Positions 51,167-60,700 of a stretch of DNA of 64,000 nt are shown one piece after another. The translations under genes and the position numbers were made by a program. Under the pieces are notes generated by a model, which was not told the DNA's origin, did not search any database, and saw nothing but the letters and a program-made list of their open reading frames with translations. Origin of the DNA: Palsa-504 sp963834685 (lineage in GTDB: Bacteria; Actinomycetota; Actinomycetes; Streptosporangiales; Streptosporangiaceae); the NCBI GenBank assembly GCA_963834685.1, contig CAWICW010000020.1, positions 62,001 to 126,000 on the forward strand, written 5' to 3'. Every line of letters starts with the position of its first letter. The first letter of the stretch is position 1.

Positions 51167-53479
51167 ATGGCCCCCGTCCTTGAAATCGAGAACCTGTCGA
51201 CGCACATCAAGCTGACCAGCTCGGTAGTCCAGGCGGTCGGCAACATCGACATGATGATCGACGCCGGAGAGACGCTCGGCGTCGTCGGCGAATCCGGCTG
51301 CGGCAAGTCCATGACCGGACTGTCCATCATGGGACTGCTGCCGCCGGGTGGGTCGATCGTCAACGGCTCGATCAAGCTCGACGGCCGTGAACTCGTCGGC
51401 CTGAAGCAGGAAGCGCTGCGGCAGGTCCGGGGTAACGAGATCGCGATGATCTTCCAGGATCCGCTCACCTCGCTTGACCCGACCAAGACCATCGGCTATC
51501 AGGTGGCCGAGCCGGTCCGGCTGCACCGGGGCGCGACCAGGGCCGAGGCGCTCGACCGGGCCGTCGAGGTGCTGAACCTGGTCGGGTTGCCCCGGCCGAA
51601 GGAGCGGCTCAAGGACTACCCGCACCAGCTGTCCGGCGGCCTGCGGCAGCGCGTGATGATCGCCATGGCGCTGGCCAACGAGCCCAAGCTGCTCATCGCC
51701 GACGAGCCGACCACCGCGCTCGACGTCACCATTCAGGCGCAGATTCTTGCCCTGCTCAGGGACCTGAAAGAGCGGCTGGGCATGGCCATGCTGCTGATCA
51801 CGCACGACATGGGCGTGATCGCCGGGCACGCCGACCGGGTCAACGTCATGTACGCGGGGCGGGTGGTGGAAACCGCCGATGTGCGCCAGCTCTTCAGCGA
51901 CATGCACCACCCCTACACCCAGGCCCTGCTCGCCTCCATCCCGCAGCTCGACCAGGACGCCAACAAGGCGCTGCACGCCATCCCCGGCTTGCCGCCCGAC
52001 CTGGCGCACCCCCCGAACGGCTGCCGGTTCGCGGCCCGGTGCCCCCGGGCCTCGGACAAGTGCCGCACGGACGAGCCGTCCCTGTCCGGCAAGACGTACG
52101 AGCACCGGTTCTCCTGCTGGCACCCGGTCGACGGGCCGCTGGCCCTGGCCGTGATCGGCGAGGCCGGGCCGGACGCCGCGAGCACGGGCCTGGCCTCGTC
52201 GGACGCCGAGAGCATCGCCGAAGCTGTTCAGCCCACCGACATGGCTGGATACACGTCCGAGTTGGTGGCTGACGCCCCGCTGGCGGACGCTGCGTCGGCC
52301 GACGGGGACGCTCCCCAGGTAGCCGCGGCGGCTGGGGAAACCCGGGAAGCGCGGGAGGGCGAGGCCATCGTGGTGGCGGCCGGGCTCGAGGTGACGGCCG
52401 ATGGCCGCCTTGAGGTGACCGAGCGCACGATCGAGGCGGCCGTGGTGAGCGCGGACGGGGTCGCCCCGCTGCTCCAGATCACCAATCTGGTGAAGGAATT
52501 CCCCATCACCTCGGGCGTGATTCAGCGCAAGGTGGGCGCCGTCCACGCCGTGTCCGACGTGACCTTCTCGGTGCCGGCCGGAACCACCTTCGGCCTGGTC
52601 GGGGAGTCCGGGTGCGGTAAGACCACGATCGGCAAGGTGATCGTGGCGCTGGAGAAGCCGAATTCCGGCACGGTGACCCTGGGTGACGTGAACGTATCGA
52701 GCCTGCGCGGCGCCGAGCTCCGGCGCAAGCGCCGCGACCTGCAGCTCATGTTCCAGGACCCGCAGTCCTCGCTCGACCCGAGGATGCGAGTGGGCGCGAT
52801 CATCGGCGAGCCGCTCGCGATCCAGCACATGGGCAGCAAGCGGGCGCAGCGGGACCGGGTCTTCGAGCTGCTCGGCGAGGTCGGGCTGGCGCGGAACGCG
52901 GTGGAACGCTATCCGCACGAGTTTTCCGGCGGCCAGCGACAGCGTATCGGCCTGGCCCGGGCGCTGACCCTGAACCCCAGGCTGATCGTGGCCGACGAGC
53001 CGGTGAGCGCGCTCGACGTGTCGATCCGGGCGCAGGTGCTGAACCTGATGAAGCGGCTGCAGGCCTCGCACGGACTGACCTACGTGGTGATCTCGCACGA
53101 CCTGGCGGTGGTCAAGTACATGGCCGAGCGGATCGGCGTCATGTACCTGGGCAAGCTGGTCGAACTCGGCTCCGGGCAGGATATCTACGAGCGCGCCGCG
53201 CACCCGTACACGGCCGGCCTGATCGCCACCATCCCGGTGCCCAAGCCGGCGCTGGAGCGGGCCAAGAAGGGCGTGGGCATCCGAGGTGAGCTGCCCAGCC
53301 CGGTGAACCCGCCCTCGGGGTGCAGGTTCCGCACCAGGTGCCAGTTCGCGCAGGAGATCTGTGCCGCGGAGGAGCCCCAGCTCCGCTCGTTCGGCCCGGG
53401 TCACGTGGCCGCCTGCCACTTCCCGCTGCAGACCCCGGACGGTGAGGCCGTCAGCACGGCCGCGATGACCACGGCCTGA
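51167..53479 (+). CDS. Fused double ATPase of an oligopeptide ABC transporter (DppD-DppF fusion)
   Basis: A 770-residue natural fusion of the two ATPases. The first has Walker A GESGCGKS (41-48), signature LSGGLRQRV (about 155) and Walker B LLIADEPTTALD. The second has GESGCGKT (about 480), FSGGQRQRIGLAR (about 585) and LIVADEPVSALD. Each ends with the oligopeptide C-terminal Cys-containing extension (CRFAARCPRA and CRFRTRCQFA). A linker of about 105 Ala/Glu-rich residues (about 325-430) joins them. Most relatives have two genes; fused forms also exist. The ATG at 51167 closes the operon. Confidence 0.93.
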   Translation: MAPVLEIENLSTHIKLTSSVVQAVGNIDMMIDAGETLGVVGESGCGKSMTGLSIMGLLPPGGSIVNGSIKLDGRELVGLKQEALRQVRGNEIAMIFQDPLTSLDPTKTIGYQVAEPVRLHRGATRAEALDRAVEVLNLVGLPRPKERLKDYPHQLSGGLRQRVMIAMALANEPKLLIADEPTTALDVTIQAQILALLRDLKERLGMAMLLITHDMGVIAGHADRVNVMYAGRVVETADVRQLFSDMHHPYTQALLASIPQLDQDANKALHAIPGLPPDLAHPPNGCRFAARCPRASDKCRTDEPSLSGKTYEHRFSCWHPVDGPLALAVIGEAGPDAASTGLASSDAESIAEAVQPTDMAGYTSELVADAPLADAASADGDAPQVAAAAGETREAREGEAIVVAAGLEVTADGRLEVTERTIEAAVVSADGVAPLLQITNLVKEFPITSGVIQRKVGAVHAVSDVTFSVPAGTTFGLVGESGCGKTTIGKVIVALEKPNSGTVTLGDVNVSSLRGAELRRKRRDLQLMFQDPQSSLDPRMRVGAIIGEPLAIQHMGSKRAQRDRVFELLGEVGLARNAVERYPHEFSGGQRQRIGLARALTLNPRLIVADEPVSALDVSIRAQVLNLMKRLQASHGLTYVVISHDLAVVKYMAERIGVMYLGKLVELGSGQDIYERAAHPYTAGLIATIPVPKPALERAKKGVGIRGELPSPVNPPSGCRFRTRCQFAQEICAAEEPQLRSFGPGHVAACHFPLQTPDGEAVSTAAMTTA

Positions 53480-53547
53480 GGCCCGGCACCAGGCGGGTCC
53501 CGGCCCGGTACGGGCCGCGCCACGGCGCAGATATCCGCGGCTTTCCC

Positions 53548-53576
53548 TTGCCCCGGGCGCAGATGATGCCGATACT
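53548..53576 (+). promoter_or_regulatory. Candidate promoter giving a leaderless transcript
   Basis: TTGCCC (53548-53553) and GATACT (53571-53576) have a 17-base spacer, and the ATG at 53583 falls six bases after the -10. No Shine-Dalgarno is present. Together these predict transcription starting at or next to the A of the start codon. Confidence 0.45.
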
Positions 53577-53582
53577 CCATTC

Positions 53583-54395
53583 ATGGGAGGGTCGGCGGCG
53601 GACACGCCCGCAACGCCCGAGCATCTGCGCGCTTCCGACGCGGAGCGTGATCTCGCCATCAGCGCGCTCCGGCAGGAGTTCGTCGAGGGCCGGCTATCCC
53701 ACGAGACGTTCATGTTCCGCATGCACAGCGCGCTTGGCGCGCGGCACCGCGGGCAGCTGGTCGGGCTGTTCACCGACCTGCCGCCCCGGCGGGCCCGGCT
53801 CCTGGACCGGGTCCGGGCCGCCTTCCGTCGCCGGGACCCGAATCCGGACGGCGCCGGCACGGACTGGCAGCCGGGACCGCAAGCTCCTCCGGGCATGTGG
53901 GCGCCGCCTGGTCCCGCGGATGCGGCGGGCTGGCCCCTGCAGTCGGCGCGCTGGTCGGGCGTTCACGGCGGGTCCGGCGGACCGGGTGACGCTGGCCGGC
54001 CGGCGCCGATGGTCTTCCCGCCGGGCAGCGGGACGAGCTTTACCATCGGACGGACCCAGGACTGTGATCTGCGCATCGCTGACCTGTCGGTATCGCGACG
54101 TCATGCCCAGCTGGACCGCGGCGAGGACGGCTGGCTGCTCAGCGACCTGGGCTCCCACAACGGCACCCGGGTGAACGGCTGGCTGGTCCGAGAGCCGGTC
54201 CCGGTCCGGCCCGGCGATGTGCTGCAGTTCGGGTCGGCGATGTTCGTCATCCAGGGCCCGCAGGGCCCTGAAAGCCCCCCCAAGGGGGCCCCGGGGGGGA
54301 ATGGGGGGACGGGTAGCCCTTCCCCAGGGGGGTCTGGGGGGATGGAGTCCCCCCAGGGAAATGGTGGGGGTCCGGGGGGCTCTGCCCCCCGGTAA
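53583..54395 (+). CDS. DUF1707 and FHA domain protein
   Basis: A 270-residue protein with three parts. Residues 13-68 match DUF1707 (RASDAERDLAISALRQEF). A Pro/Gly-rich linker follows (about 85-140). An FHA domain at 150-224 has FTIGR, SVSRRHAQL and DLGSHNGTRVNG, the phosphothreonine-binding residues. It should act as a phosphoprotein adaptor, likely for a Ser/Thr kinase elsewhere. The last 45 residues are Gly/Pro/Ser-rich and are encoded by a G-run palindromic repeat, so the tail is probably an acquired extension. The promoter looks leaderless. Confidence 0.85.
   Translation: MGGSAADTPATPEHLRASDAERDLAISALRQEFVEGRLSHETFMFRMHSALGARHRGQLVGLFTDLPPRRARLLDRVRAAFRRRDPNPDGAGTDWQPGPQAPPGMWAPPGPADAAGWPLQSARWSGVHGGSGGPGDAGRPAPMVFPPGSGTSFTIGRTQDCDLRIADLSVSRRHAQLDRGEDGWLLSDLGSHNGTRVNGWLVREPVPVRPGDVLQFGSAMFVIQGPQGPESPPKGAPGGNGGTGSPSPGGSGGMESPQGNGGGPGGSAPR
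54260..54395. repeat. G-run/C-run palindromic repeat forming a gene's 3' end
   Basis: CTGGGGGG (54334-54341) pairs with CCCCCCAG (54349-54356), and CCGGGGGG (54372-54379) pairs with CCCCCCGG (54385-54392). The second resembles 40297-40317, and the first resembles the reverse complement of 44075-44093. This whole stretch is translated as the tail of the FHA gene, and its last hairpin may also end transcription. Confidence 0.65.
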
Positions 54396-54405
54396 GTTAT
54401 AGAGC

Positions 54406-55203
54406 GTGACGACGGTTCTGCTGGTCCGACATGGGCTCACCGCGACGACCGGTCACGTGCTGACCGGCTGGACGCCCGGCATCCCGCTCGATGATCGCGG
54501 CCAGGCTCAGGCGGCCGCGCTGGCCGCCCGGCTCGCCCCGCTCCGCCTGGACGCCATCGTCACCAGCCCGCTCGACCGCTGCGTGCAGACCGCGGGGGCG
54601 ATCGCGGCAGGCCGGGACGGTCAGCAGGTCGTCACCGATGACCGGGTGGGAGAGTGCCGCTACGGAGACTGGACCGGCCGGCCGCTGAAGAAGCTGGCGA
54701 CCGAAAAGCTCTGGCGCGTGGTACAGGCGCACCCCAGTGCGGTGACGTTCCCCGGCCCCGACGGGGAATCCATGCCGGACATGCAGCACCGGGCCGTGAC
54801 CGCGGTCCGGGACTGGAACGCCAGGCTCGGCCCGGACGCCACCTACCTGATCTGCTCCCACGGCGATGTCATCAAGGCCATCGTGGCCGATAGCCTGGGA
54901 TTGCACCTCGATCAGTGCCAGCGGATCCAGGCCGATCCCTGCTCACTGACCGTGATCAGGTATACGCCGCTGCGGCCGTTCCTGGTCCGGATGAACGACC
55001 GAGGGGGTGGAGTCGATGACCTCATGCCACACGTCCGGGGCCACGGTCCCGGGGCGGACGGCGCCGCGGCCAGTGACGCGGCGGTCGGGGGCGGTTCCGG
55101 CGGAGCCGGCCACATGAACGGCCAGGCGAACGCCGCCCCTTCGGCCTCCGCGACTTTCTCAACTCCCGATAGCCGTCAACCGTCGGCGGACACGCGAGGA
55201 TAG
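54406..55203 (+). CDS. MSMEG_4193-family histidine phosphatase (phosphomutase-like)
   Basis: A 265-residue protein of the phosphoglycerate-mutase superfamily. The catalytic VRHG is at the N-terminus, VTSPLDRCVQTA and GECRYGDWTGR follow, and the second catalytic His is in LICSHGDVIKAI. It is the first of the conserved actinobacterial trio with DUF3090 and SCO1664, normally encoded beside mycothiol ligase mshC. The C-terminal 60 residues are low complexity. It starts at a GTG ten bases after the FHA gene; substrate is unknown. Confidence 0.88.
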   Translation: MTTVLLVRHGLTATTGHVLTGWTPGIPLDDRGQAQAAALAARLAPLRLDAIVTSPLDRCVQTAGAIAAGRDGQQVVTDDRVGECRYGDWTGRPLKKLATEKLWRVVQAHPSAVTFPGPDGESMPDMQHRAVTAVRDWNARLGPDATYLICSHGDVIKAIVADSLGLHLDQCQRIQADPCSLTVIRYTPLRPFLVRMNDRGGGVDDLMPHVRGHGPGADGAAASDAAVGGGSGGAGHMNGQANAAPSASATFSTPDSRQPSADTRG

Positions 55204-55207
55204 CATC

Positions 55208-55768
55208 ATGCCGGTCTACTTCTATGACCCGCCGGACAGGTTCGTGGCCGGCGCGGTGGGGCAGCCAGGAGAGCGGATCTTCTACCTGCAGGCGACCGCG
55301 AGTGGTCGGGTGACCAGCGTGGTCCTGGAGAAGTTCCAGGTCAGCCTGCTGGCCGAACGGATCGACGAGCTTCTGGACGAAGTGCTCAGGCGTACCGGCG
55401 GATCGCCCGAGGTGCCGGCCGCCGCACCCGCCGCGCTGGAGGATGACGCGCCGCTCGACCTGCCGCTGCTGGAGGACTTCCGGGTCGGCGCTATCGCCCT
55501 GGCCTGGGACGGCGACGGCGGCATGGTCGTCATCGAGGCGCAGGAAGAATCGGACGAGCCGGTGGAGCCGCTGGCCGACGACCTTCCCCCCGACGGGCCG
55601 GGGGTGCTGCGAGTACGCATCACGCCGCGGGAGGCGCGCGCCTTCGCCCAGCGCGCCGCCAAGATCGTCGCCGCGGGCCGCCCGCCGTGCCCGCTGTGCG
55701 GCCTGCCGCTGGACACCGACGGGCATATCTGCCCGCGTCAGAACGGTCACCGCGTCAGCCATGTTTGA
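55208..55768 (+). CDS. DUF3090 family protein
   Basis: A 186-residue protein, second member of the actinobacterial trio. The N-terminal part is beta-rich (PVYFYDPPDRFVAGAVG). The C-terminus has a zinc-binding pattern, CPLC followed by CPRQNGH. Function is unknown. It starts four bases after the phosphatase gene and overlaps the SCO1664-family gene by eight bases. This strict coupling suggests the three work together, by inference. Confidence 0.9.
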   Translation: MPVYFYDPPDRFVAGAVGQPGERIFYLQATASGRVTSVVLEKFQVSLLAERIDELLDEVLRRTGGSPEVPAAAPAALEDDAPLDLPLLEDFRVGAIALAWDGDGGMVVIEAQEESDEPVEPLADDLPPDGPGVLRVRITPREARAFAQRAAKIVAAGRPPCPLCGLPLDTDGHICPRQNGHRVSHV

Positions 55769-56579
55769 TCCGAACAGCGCCGGCCCGGAAACCGACGACG
55801 GTGAGCAGACCATGCTTGACCTGCTCACCCGCGGCACCCTGGAGATCGAGGGGCGGCTGGTCGACGCGTCCAACGCCACCCTGTACTGCACGATCAGGAC
55901 CGGCAGGCCGGATCCCCGGGCCGCCAAGGACACCAAGAACGCCAAGAACGCCAAGAACACCCGGACTCAGCAGGCCACCGTCGCTTGCGTCTACAAGCCG
56001 ATCGCGGGCGAGCGGCCGCTGTGGGACTTCCCGGCGGGCACGCTGGCCGGCCGGGAAGTGGCGGCCTACGCCGTCTCCCGGGCGGCCGGGTGGGATGTGG
56101 TCCCGCCGACGGTCATGCGGGACGGGCCGTTCGGCCCCGGCATGTGCCAGCTGTGGATCGACCACGACACCGGCGTGGACCTGATCGCCCTGTCCCGCCG
56201 CACCGATCACGCGGGCCTGCGCGACATGGCCGTGTTCGACGCGGTGGTGAACAACGCCGACCGCAAGATAGGTCACCTGCTGCCCGTGGTCGACGGGCAC
56301 CTGTACGGCTGCGACCACGGGGTCTGCTTCGCCGAGGACTACAAGCTGCGCACCGTCCTGTGGCAGTGGCGGGGCAAGGGCCTGCCCCGGCGCTCGGTGG
56401 AGGCCCTGCGCCGCCTGAACGCCGAACTCACCGAGGGCAGCCTGGTCGCCGAGCTATCCGGGCTGCTGACCGAGAGCGAGATCGACGCCACCAGGAGCAG
56501 GCTCGAGACCCTGCTCAAGCACCGCGTCCACCCATATCCGCCGGCCGACTGGCCCGCTGTCCCCTGGCCCCCGATCTAA
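55761..56579 (+). CDS. SCO1664 family protein, PI3/4-kinase-like fold
   Basis: A 272-residue protein, third of the trio, with remote similarity to phosphatidylinositol 3/4-kinases. A Lys in VYKPIAGE could bind ATP phosphate, VVNNADRKIGH resembles the catalytic loop with Asp and Asn, and CDHGVCF sits at the metal-binding DFG position. A KNAKNAKN tract near residue 57 comes from 9-base tandem repeats and is probably a local expansion. The ATG lies inside the DUF3090 gene. A kinase role is unproven. No mshC follows. Confidence 0.87.
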   Translation: MFDPNSAGPETDDGEQTMLDLLTRGTLEIEGRLVDASNATLYCTIRTGRPDPRAAKDTKNAKNAKNTRTQQATVACVYKPIAGERPLWDFPAGTLAGREVAAYAVSRAAGWDVVPPTVMRDGPFGPGMCQLWIDHDTGVDLIALSRRTDHAGLRDMAVFDAVVNNADRKIGHLLPVVDGHLYGCDHGVCFAEDYKLRTVLWQWRGKGLPRRSVEALRRLNAELTEGSLVAELSGLLTESEIDATRSRLETLLKHRVHPYPPADWPAVPWPPI

Positions 56580-56666
56580 AGTCCCGGGGTCCGGCCGCCC
56601 TCAGCGGTGGCGGCCTGGCGCCAGTTGCCGACTAGGAAGGTGGAGGAGTACCGCAGGCCCATCGGG

Positions 56667-57575
56667 TCAGATACCGCCGGGGCCCATTGACTCTCCAGCG
56701 CCACCGTGCCGCCTGAAGTAGCGCTCGAACTCCCGGGCGATGGCGTCGCCGCTCGCCTCAGGCAGGTCCATGGCGTCCTTGGCCTCCTCGAGCGTCCGGA
56801 CGTAATCGGCCACCTCGGAGTCCTGCTGGGCGAGTTCGTCCACGCCCCGCTCCCAGGCACGGGCCTCCTCGGGCAGGTCGGCCAGCGGCAGCGGCGCGTC
56901 CAGGACGTCCTCCACGCCGCGCAGCAGCGCGAGGGTGGCCTTCGGGCTGGGCGGCTGCGCCACGTAGTGCGGCACCTGCGCCCACAGCGAGACCGTGGGC
57001 AGGCCCGCGCCGGTGCAGGTGTGCTGGAGCACCCCGAGGATCCCGGTCGGGCCCTTGTAGTCCACCCGGCTGACCCCGCCGCCTGCGACCTCGCTGGCCA
57101 GCTTCGCGTTCGAGGAGCCGACCGATACCGGCACCGGGCGGGTATGCGGCGCGTCGGCCAGCAGAGCGCCCAGCAGGATGACCAACTCGACGCCCAGGCT
57201 TTCCAGGCTGTGCACGAGTTCCTCGCTGAACGCCCGCCAGCGCATGTTTGGCTCGATGCCGTGCACCAGGATCACGTCCCGGGCCAGCCCGGTGGGCGGT
57301 ACCGACCCGTCGGCGGGGTGAGCCCGCGCGAGCGAGATCCGGGTCGTCGGCCAGATCAGGCGCTTGGTGTGGCCGCCCTCGATCTCGATCACCGGCCGGT
57401 TGACCTGGAAGTCGTAGAAATCCTCAGGATCGATGGCACCGATGGGCGTGGCCTGCCAGGCGATGCCGAGGTGGTTGACCACTCCGCTGGCCGCCTCACC
57501 CGCGTCATTCCAGCCTTCGAACCCGGCGATGGCGACCGGAGAGGTGAGTTCGCCGATGTCGTTGAACTCGATGAC
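56667..57575 (-). CDS. PAC2 family protein with a non-canonical or damaged start
   Basis: A proteasome assembly chaperone 2-like protein. Conserved coding, IEFNDIGELTSPVAIAGFEG followed by WNDAGEAASG, runs 31 codons upstream of the first standard start (GTG at 57482). The codon where Met is expected, just before IEF, reads GTC (57575-57573), and no ATG/GTG/TTG lies between it and the in-frame TGA at 57593. A purine-rich GGGGAGGTGGAG lies just upstream. Either the start is ATC, a rare codon, or GTG was misread as GTC. Using 57482 would delete the hallmark N-terminus. Full length about 302 residues. Function of the actinobacterial family is not defined. Confidence 0.8.
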   Translation of the reverse strand, partial: VIEFNDIGELTSPVAIAGFEGWNDAGEAASGVVNHLGIAWQATPIGAIDPEDFYDFQVNRPVIEIEGGHTKRLIWPTTRISLARAHPADGSVPPTGLARDVILVHGIEPNMRWRAFSEELVHSLESLGVELVILLGALLADAPHTRPVPVSVGSSNAKLASEVAGGGVSRVDYKGPTGILGVLQHTCTGAGLPTVSLWAQVPHYVAQPPSPKATLALLRGVEDVLDAPLPLADLPEEARAWERGVDELAQQDSEVADYVRTLEEAKDAMDLPEASGDAIAREFERYFRRHGGAGESMGPGGI

Positions 57576-57717
57576 TCTCCACCTCCCCGATCACCGTACA
57601 GCCGTCGCCTTCAAGGGTACGTGGTCGGCTCTACTCGTTGGGTGACCTCTGGCATGTCCCGCGCGAGGCAACGTAACCTAGGGAATCTTGACGTAGTCGC
57701 CTGCCTTGGGGGGCCTG

Positions 57718-60700
57718 ATGAACACACTACGGGCCGCATTGGCCGAGCGAGTGGTGGTGGCCGACGGGGCGATGGGCACCATGCTTCAGGCCAGCGATGC
57801 CACCGTCGACGATTTCGCCGGTTATGAAGGCTGTAACGAGATACTGAACGTGACCCGGCCCGACATCGTGACCGGGGTCCACGAGGCCTACCTGGACGCG
57901 GGCGCGGATTGCCTCACCACCAACTCGTTCGGCGCCAATCTGTCCAACCTCGGTGAGTACGGGATCGGCGACCGGATCGGGGAGCTCTCGCTGGCCTCCG
58001 CCCGGCTGGCCCGCGCGGCGGCCGACCGGTGGGCCACGCCGGAGCGCCCGCGCTGGGTGCTCGGCTCGATGGGCCCGGGCACGAAGCTGCCCACCCTGGG
58101 CCACGTCACGTTCCGCGAGCTGCGCGACTCCTACCAGGCCAACGCCGAGGGACTGCTGCGCGGCGGCGCCGACGCGCTGATCGTCGAGACCTGCCAGGAC
58201 CTGCTCCAGGCCAAGGCGGCCATCATAGGATGCAAGCGGGCGGCGGCTCAGCTGGCCCCGGACTCGCTCATCATCGCCCAGGTCACGATCGAGACGACCG
58301 GCGCGATGCTGCTCGGCAGCGAGATCGCCGCGGCGTTGACCGCCCTGGAACCGCTCGGCATCGACATGATCGGGTTGAACTGCGCGACCGGCCCGGGCGA
58401 GATGAGCGAGCACCTGCGCTACCTGGCCGCCCACTCCCGGATCCCGATCTCCTGCGAGCCGAACGCCGGCCTGCCCATGCTGACCCCCGACGGCGCGCGT
58501 TACCCGCTGACCCCGGCGCAGCTGGCGGACGCTCATGACCGGTTCACCAGGGAGTTCGGACTGTCGCTGGTGGGGGGATGCTGCGGCAGCACGCCCGAGC
58601 ACATCGCGGCGCTGGCCGACCGGGTGACCGGACGGCCGGCCGCCGCGCGTAGGCCGCGTCCCGAGCCCGGGGTGGCCTCGCTGTACGCGCATGTGCCGTT
58701 CCGCCAGGACACCGCGTTCCTGGCCATCGGCGAGCGGACCAACGCCAACGGGTCCAAGGCCTTCCGCGACGCGATGCTGGAGGGCAGGCACGAGGACTGC
58801 GTCCAGATCGCGCGGACCCAGACCAGGGACGGCGCCCACCTGCTCGACGTGTGCGTGGACTACGTGGGCCGGGACGGCGTCGCCGACATGCGGGAGGTGG
58901 TGGGCAGGCTCGCCACCGCCGCCACGCTGCCACTGGTGCTCGACTCGACCGAGCCCCCGGTGATCGAGGCCGGTCTCGAGATGACCGGCGGCCGGTCGGT
59001 CATCAACTCGGTCAACTACGAGGACGGCGACGGGCCCGACTCCCGGATCGCGCGGATGATGCCGCTGGTGCGCGAGCACGGCGCCGCGGTCATCGCGCTC
59101 ACCATCGACGAGCGAGGACAGGCGCGAACCGCGGAGTGGAAGGTCGCGGTCGCCGAGCGGCTGATCGGCGACCTGACCGCGAACTGGGGCATGCGGGTCG
59201 AGGACATCATCGTCGACTGCCTGACCTTCCCCATCGCCACCGGCCAGGAGGAGACCCGGCGCGACGCGATCGAGACCATCGACGCGATCGCCGAGCTGAA
59301 GCGCCGCCACCCGGCGGTGCAGACCACGCTGGGCGTGTCGAACGTGTCGTTCGGCCTCAAGCCGGCCGCGCGCGCCGTGCTGAACTCCGTCTTCCTGTCC
59401 GAATGCGTGCGGGCCGGACTCGACTCCGCGATCGTGCACGCGGCGCGGATCATGCCCATCGCCCGGATTCCCGATGAGCAGCGTCAGGTGGCGCTGGACC
59501 TGGTGTACGACCGGCGCCGCGAGGGCTACGACCCGCTGGCCAGGCTGCTGGAGCTGTTCGAGGGCGTGGACGCGGCCGACCTGAAGGCCAGCCGGGCCGC
59601 CGAGCTGGCCTCGCTGCCGCTGTGGGACCGGCTGAAGCGACGGATCATCGACGGGGAGCGGGTCGGCCTCGAGGCCGACCTGGAGGCCGCCCTGGCCCAG
59701 CGGCCCGCCCTGGAGATCGTCAACGACGTGCTGCTGGACGGCATGAAGACGGTCGGCGAGCTGTTCGGCTCCGGGCAGATGCAGCTGCCGTTCGTGCTGA
59801 CCTCCGCCGAGGTGATGAAGACGTCGGTCGCCTACCTCGAGCCACACATGGCCCGCACGGACGAGGCGGGCAAGGGCAAGATCGTGCTCGCCACGGTCAA
59901 GGGCGACGTGCACGACATCGGCAAGAACCTGGTCGACATCATCTTGTCTAACAACGGCTTCGACGTCGTGAACATCGGCATCAAGCAACCCATCTCCTCC
60001 ATCGTGGCGGCGGCCGAGGAGAACGACGCGGACGTCATCGGGATGTCCGGCCTGCTGGTCAAGTCGACCGTGGTGATGCGGGATAACCTCGCCGAGCTGA
60101 ACTCGCGTGGCCTGGCCGGGCGCTGGCCGGTGCTGCTCGGCGGCGCCGCGCTGACCCGCGCCTACGTCGAGCAGGACCTGGCCGCGCTGTTCGACGGCGA
60201 GGTCAGGTACGCCCGGGACGCGTTCGAGGGACTGCGCCTGATGAACGCCGCGATGGCGGTCAAGCGCGGCGATCCCGGGGCCAAGCTGCCCGAGCTGCGG
60301 ACCCGGCGGGTCCGGCCCGTCGCCTCCGCGGCTGGGGTGACCGACGTCCCGGATCAAGCCACCACGGTCCGTTCGGACATATCGACTGATGGCCCGGTGC
60401 CGGAGCCGCCTTTCCTCGGCACCGAAGTGATCAGGGGCATCCCGCTGGCCGAGTACGCCGCCTACCTGGACGAGCGGGCGCTGTTCATGGGTCAGTGGGG
60501 GCTCAAGCCGTCGCGAGGGCGAGACGGGGCGAGCTACGAGGAACTGGTCGAGACCGAGGGCCGGCCCCGGCTGCGCATGTGGCTGGAGCGGGCGCAGACC
60601 GAGGGACTGCTCGAGGCCGCGGTGGTCTACGGCTACTTCCGGTGCGTGAGCTCGGGGAACGACCTGATCGTGCTCGGTCAGGATGGCCGCACCGAGCTGG

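Noticed and set aside
51056..53896. A 946-codon minus-strand frame
   Set aside because: Antisense to the fused ATPase gene, which has clear motifs; the antisense product shows none.
57576..57717. Cobalamin riboswitch before metH
   Set aside because: The gap is only 142 bases and no B12-box-like sequence or matching stem set is visible.
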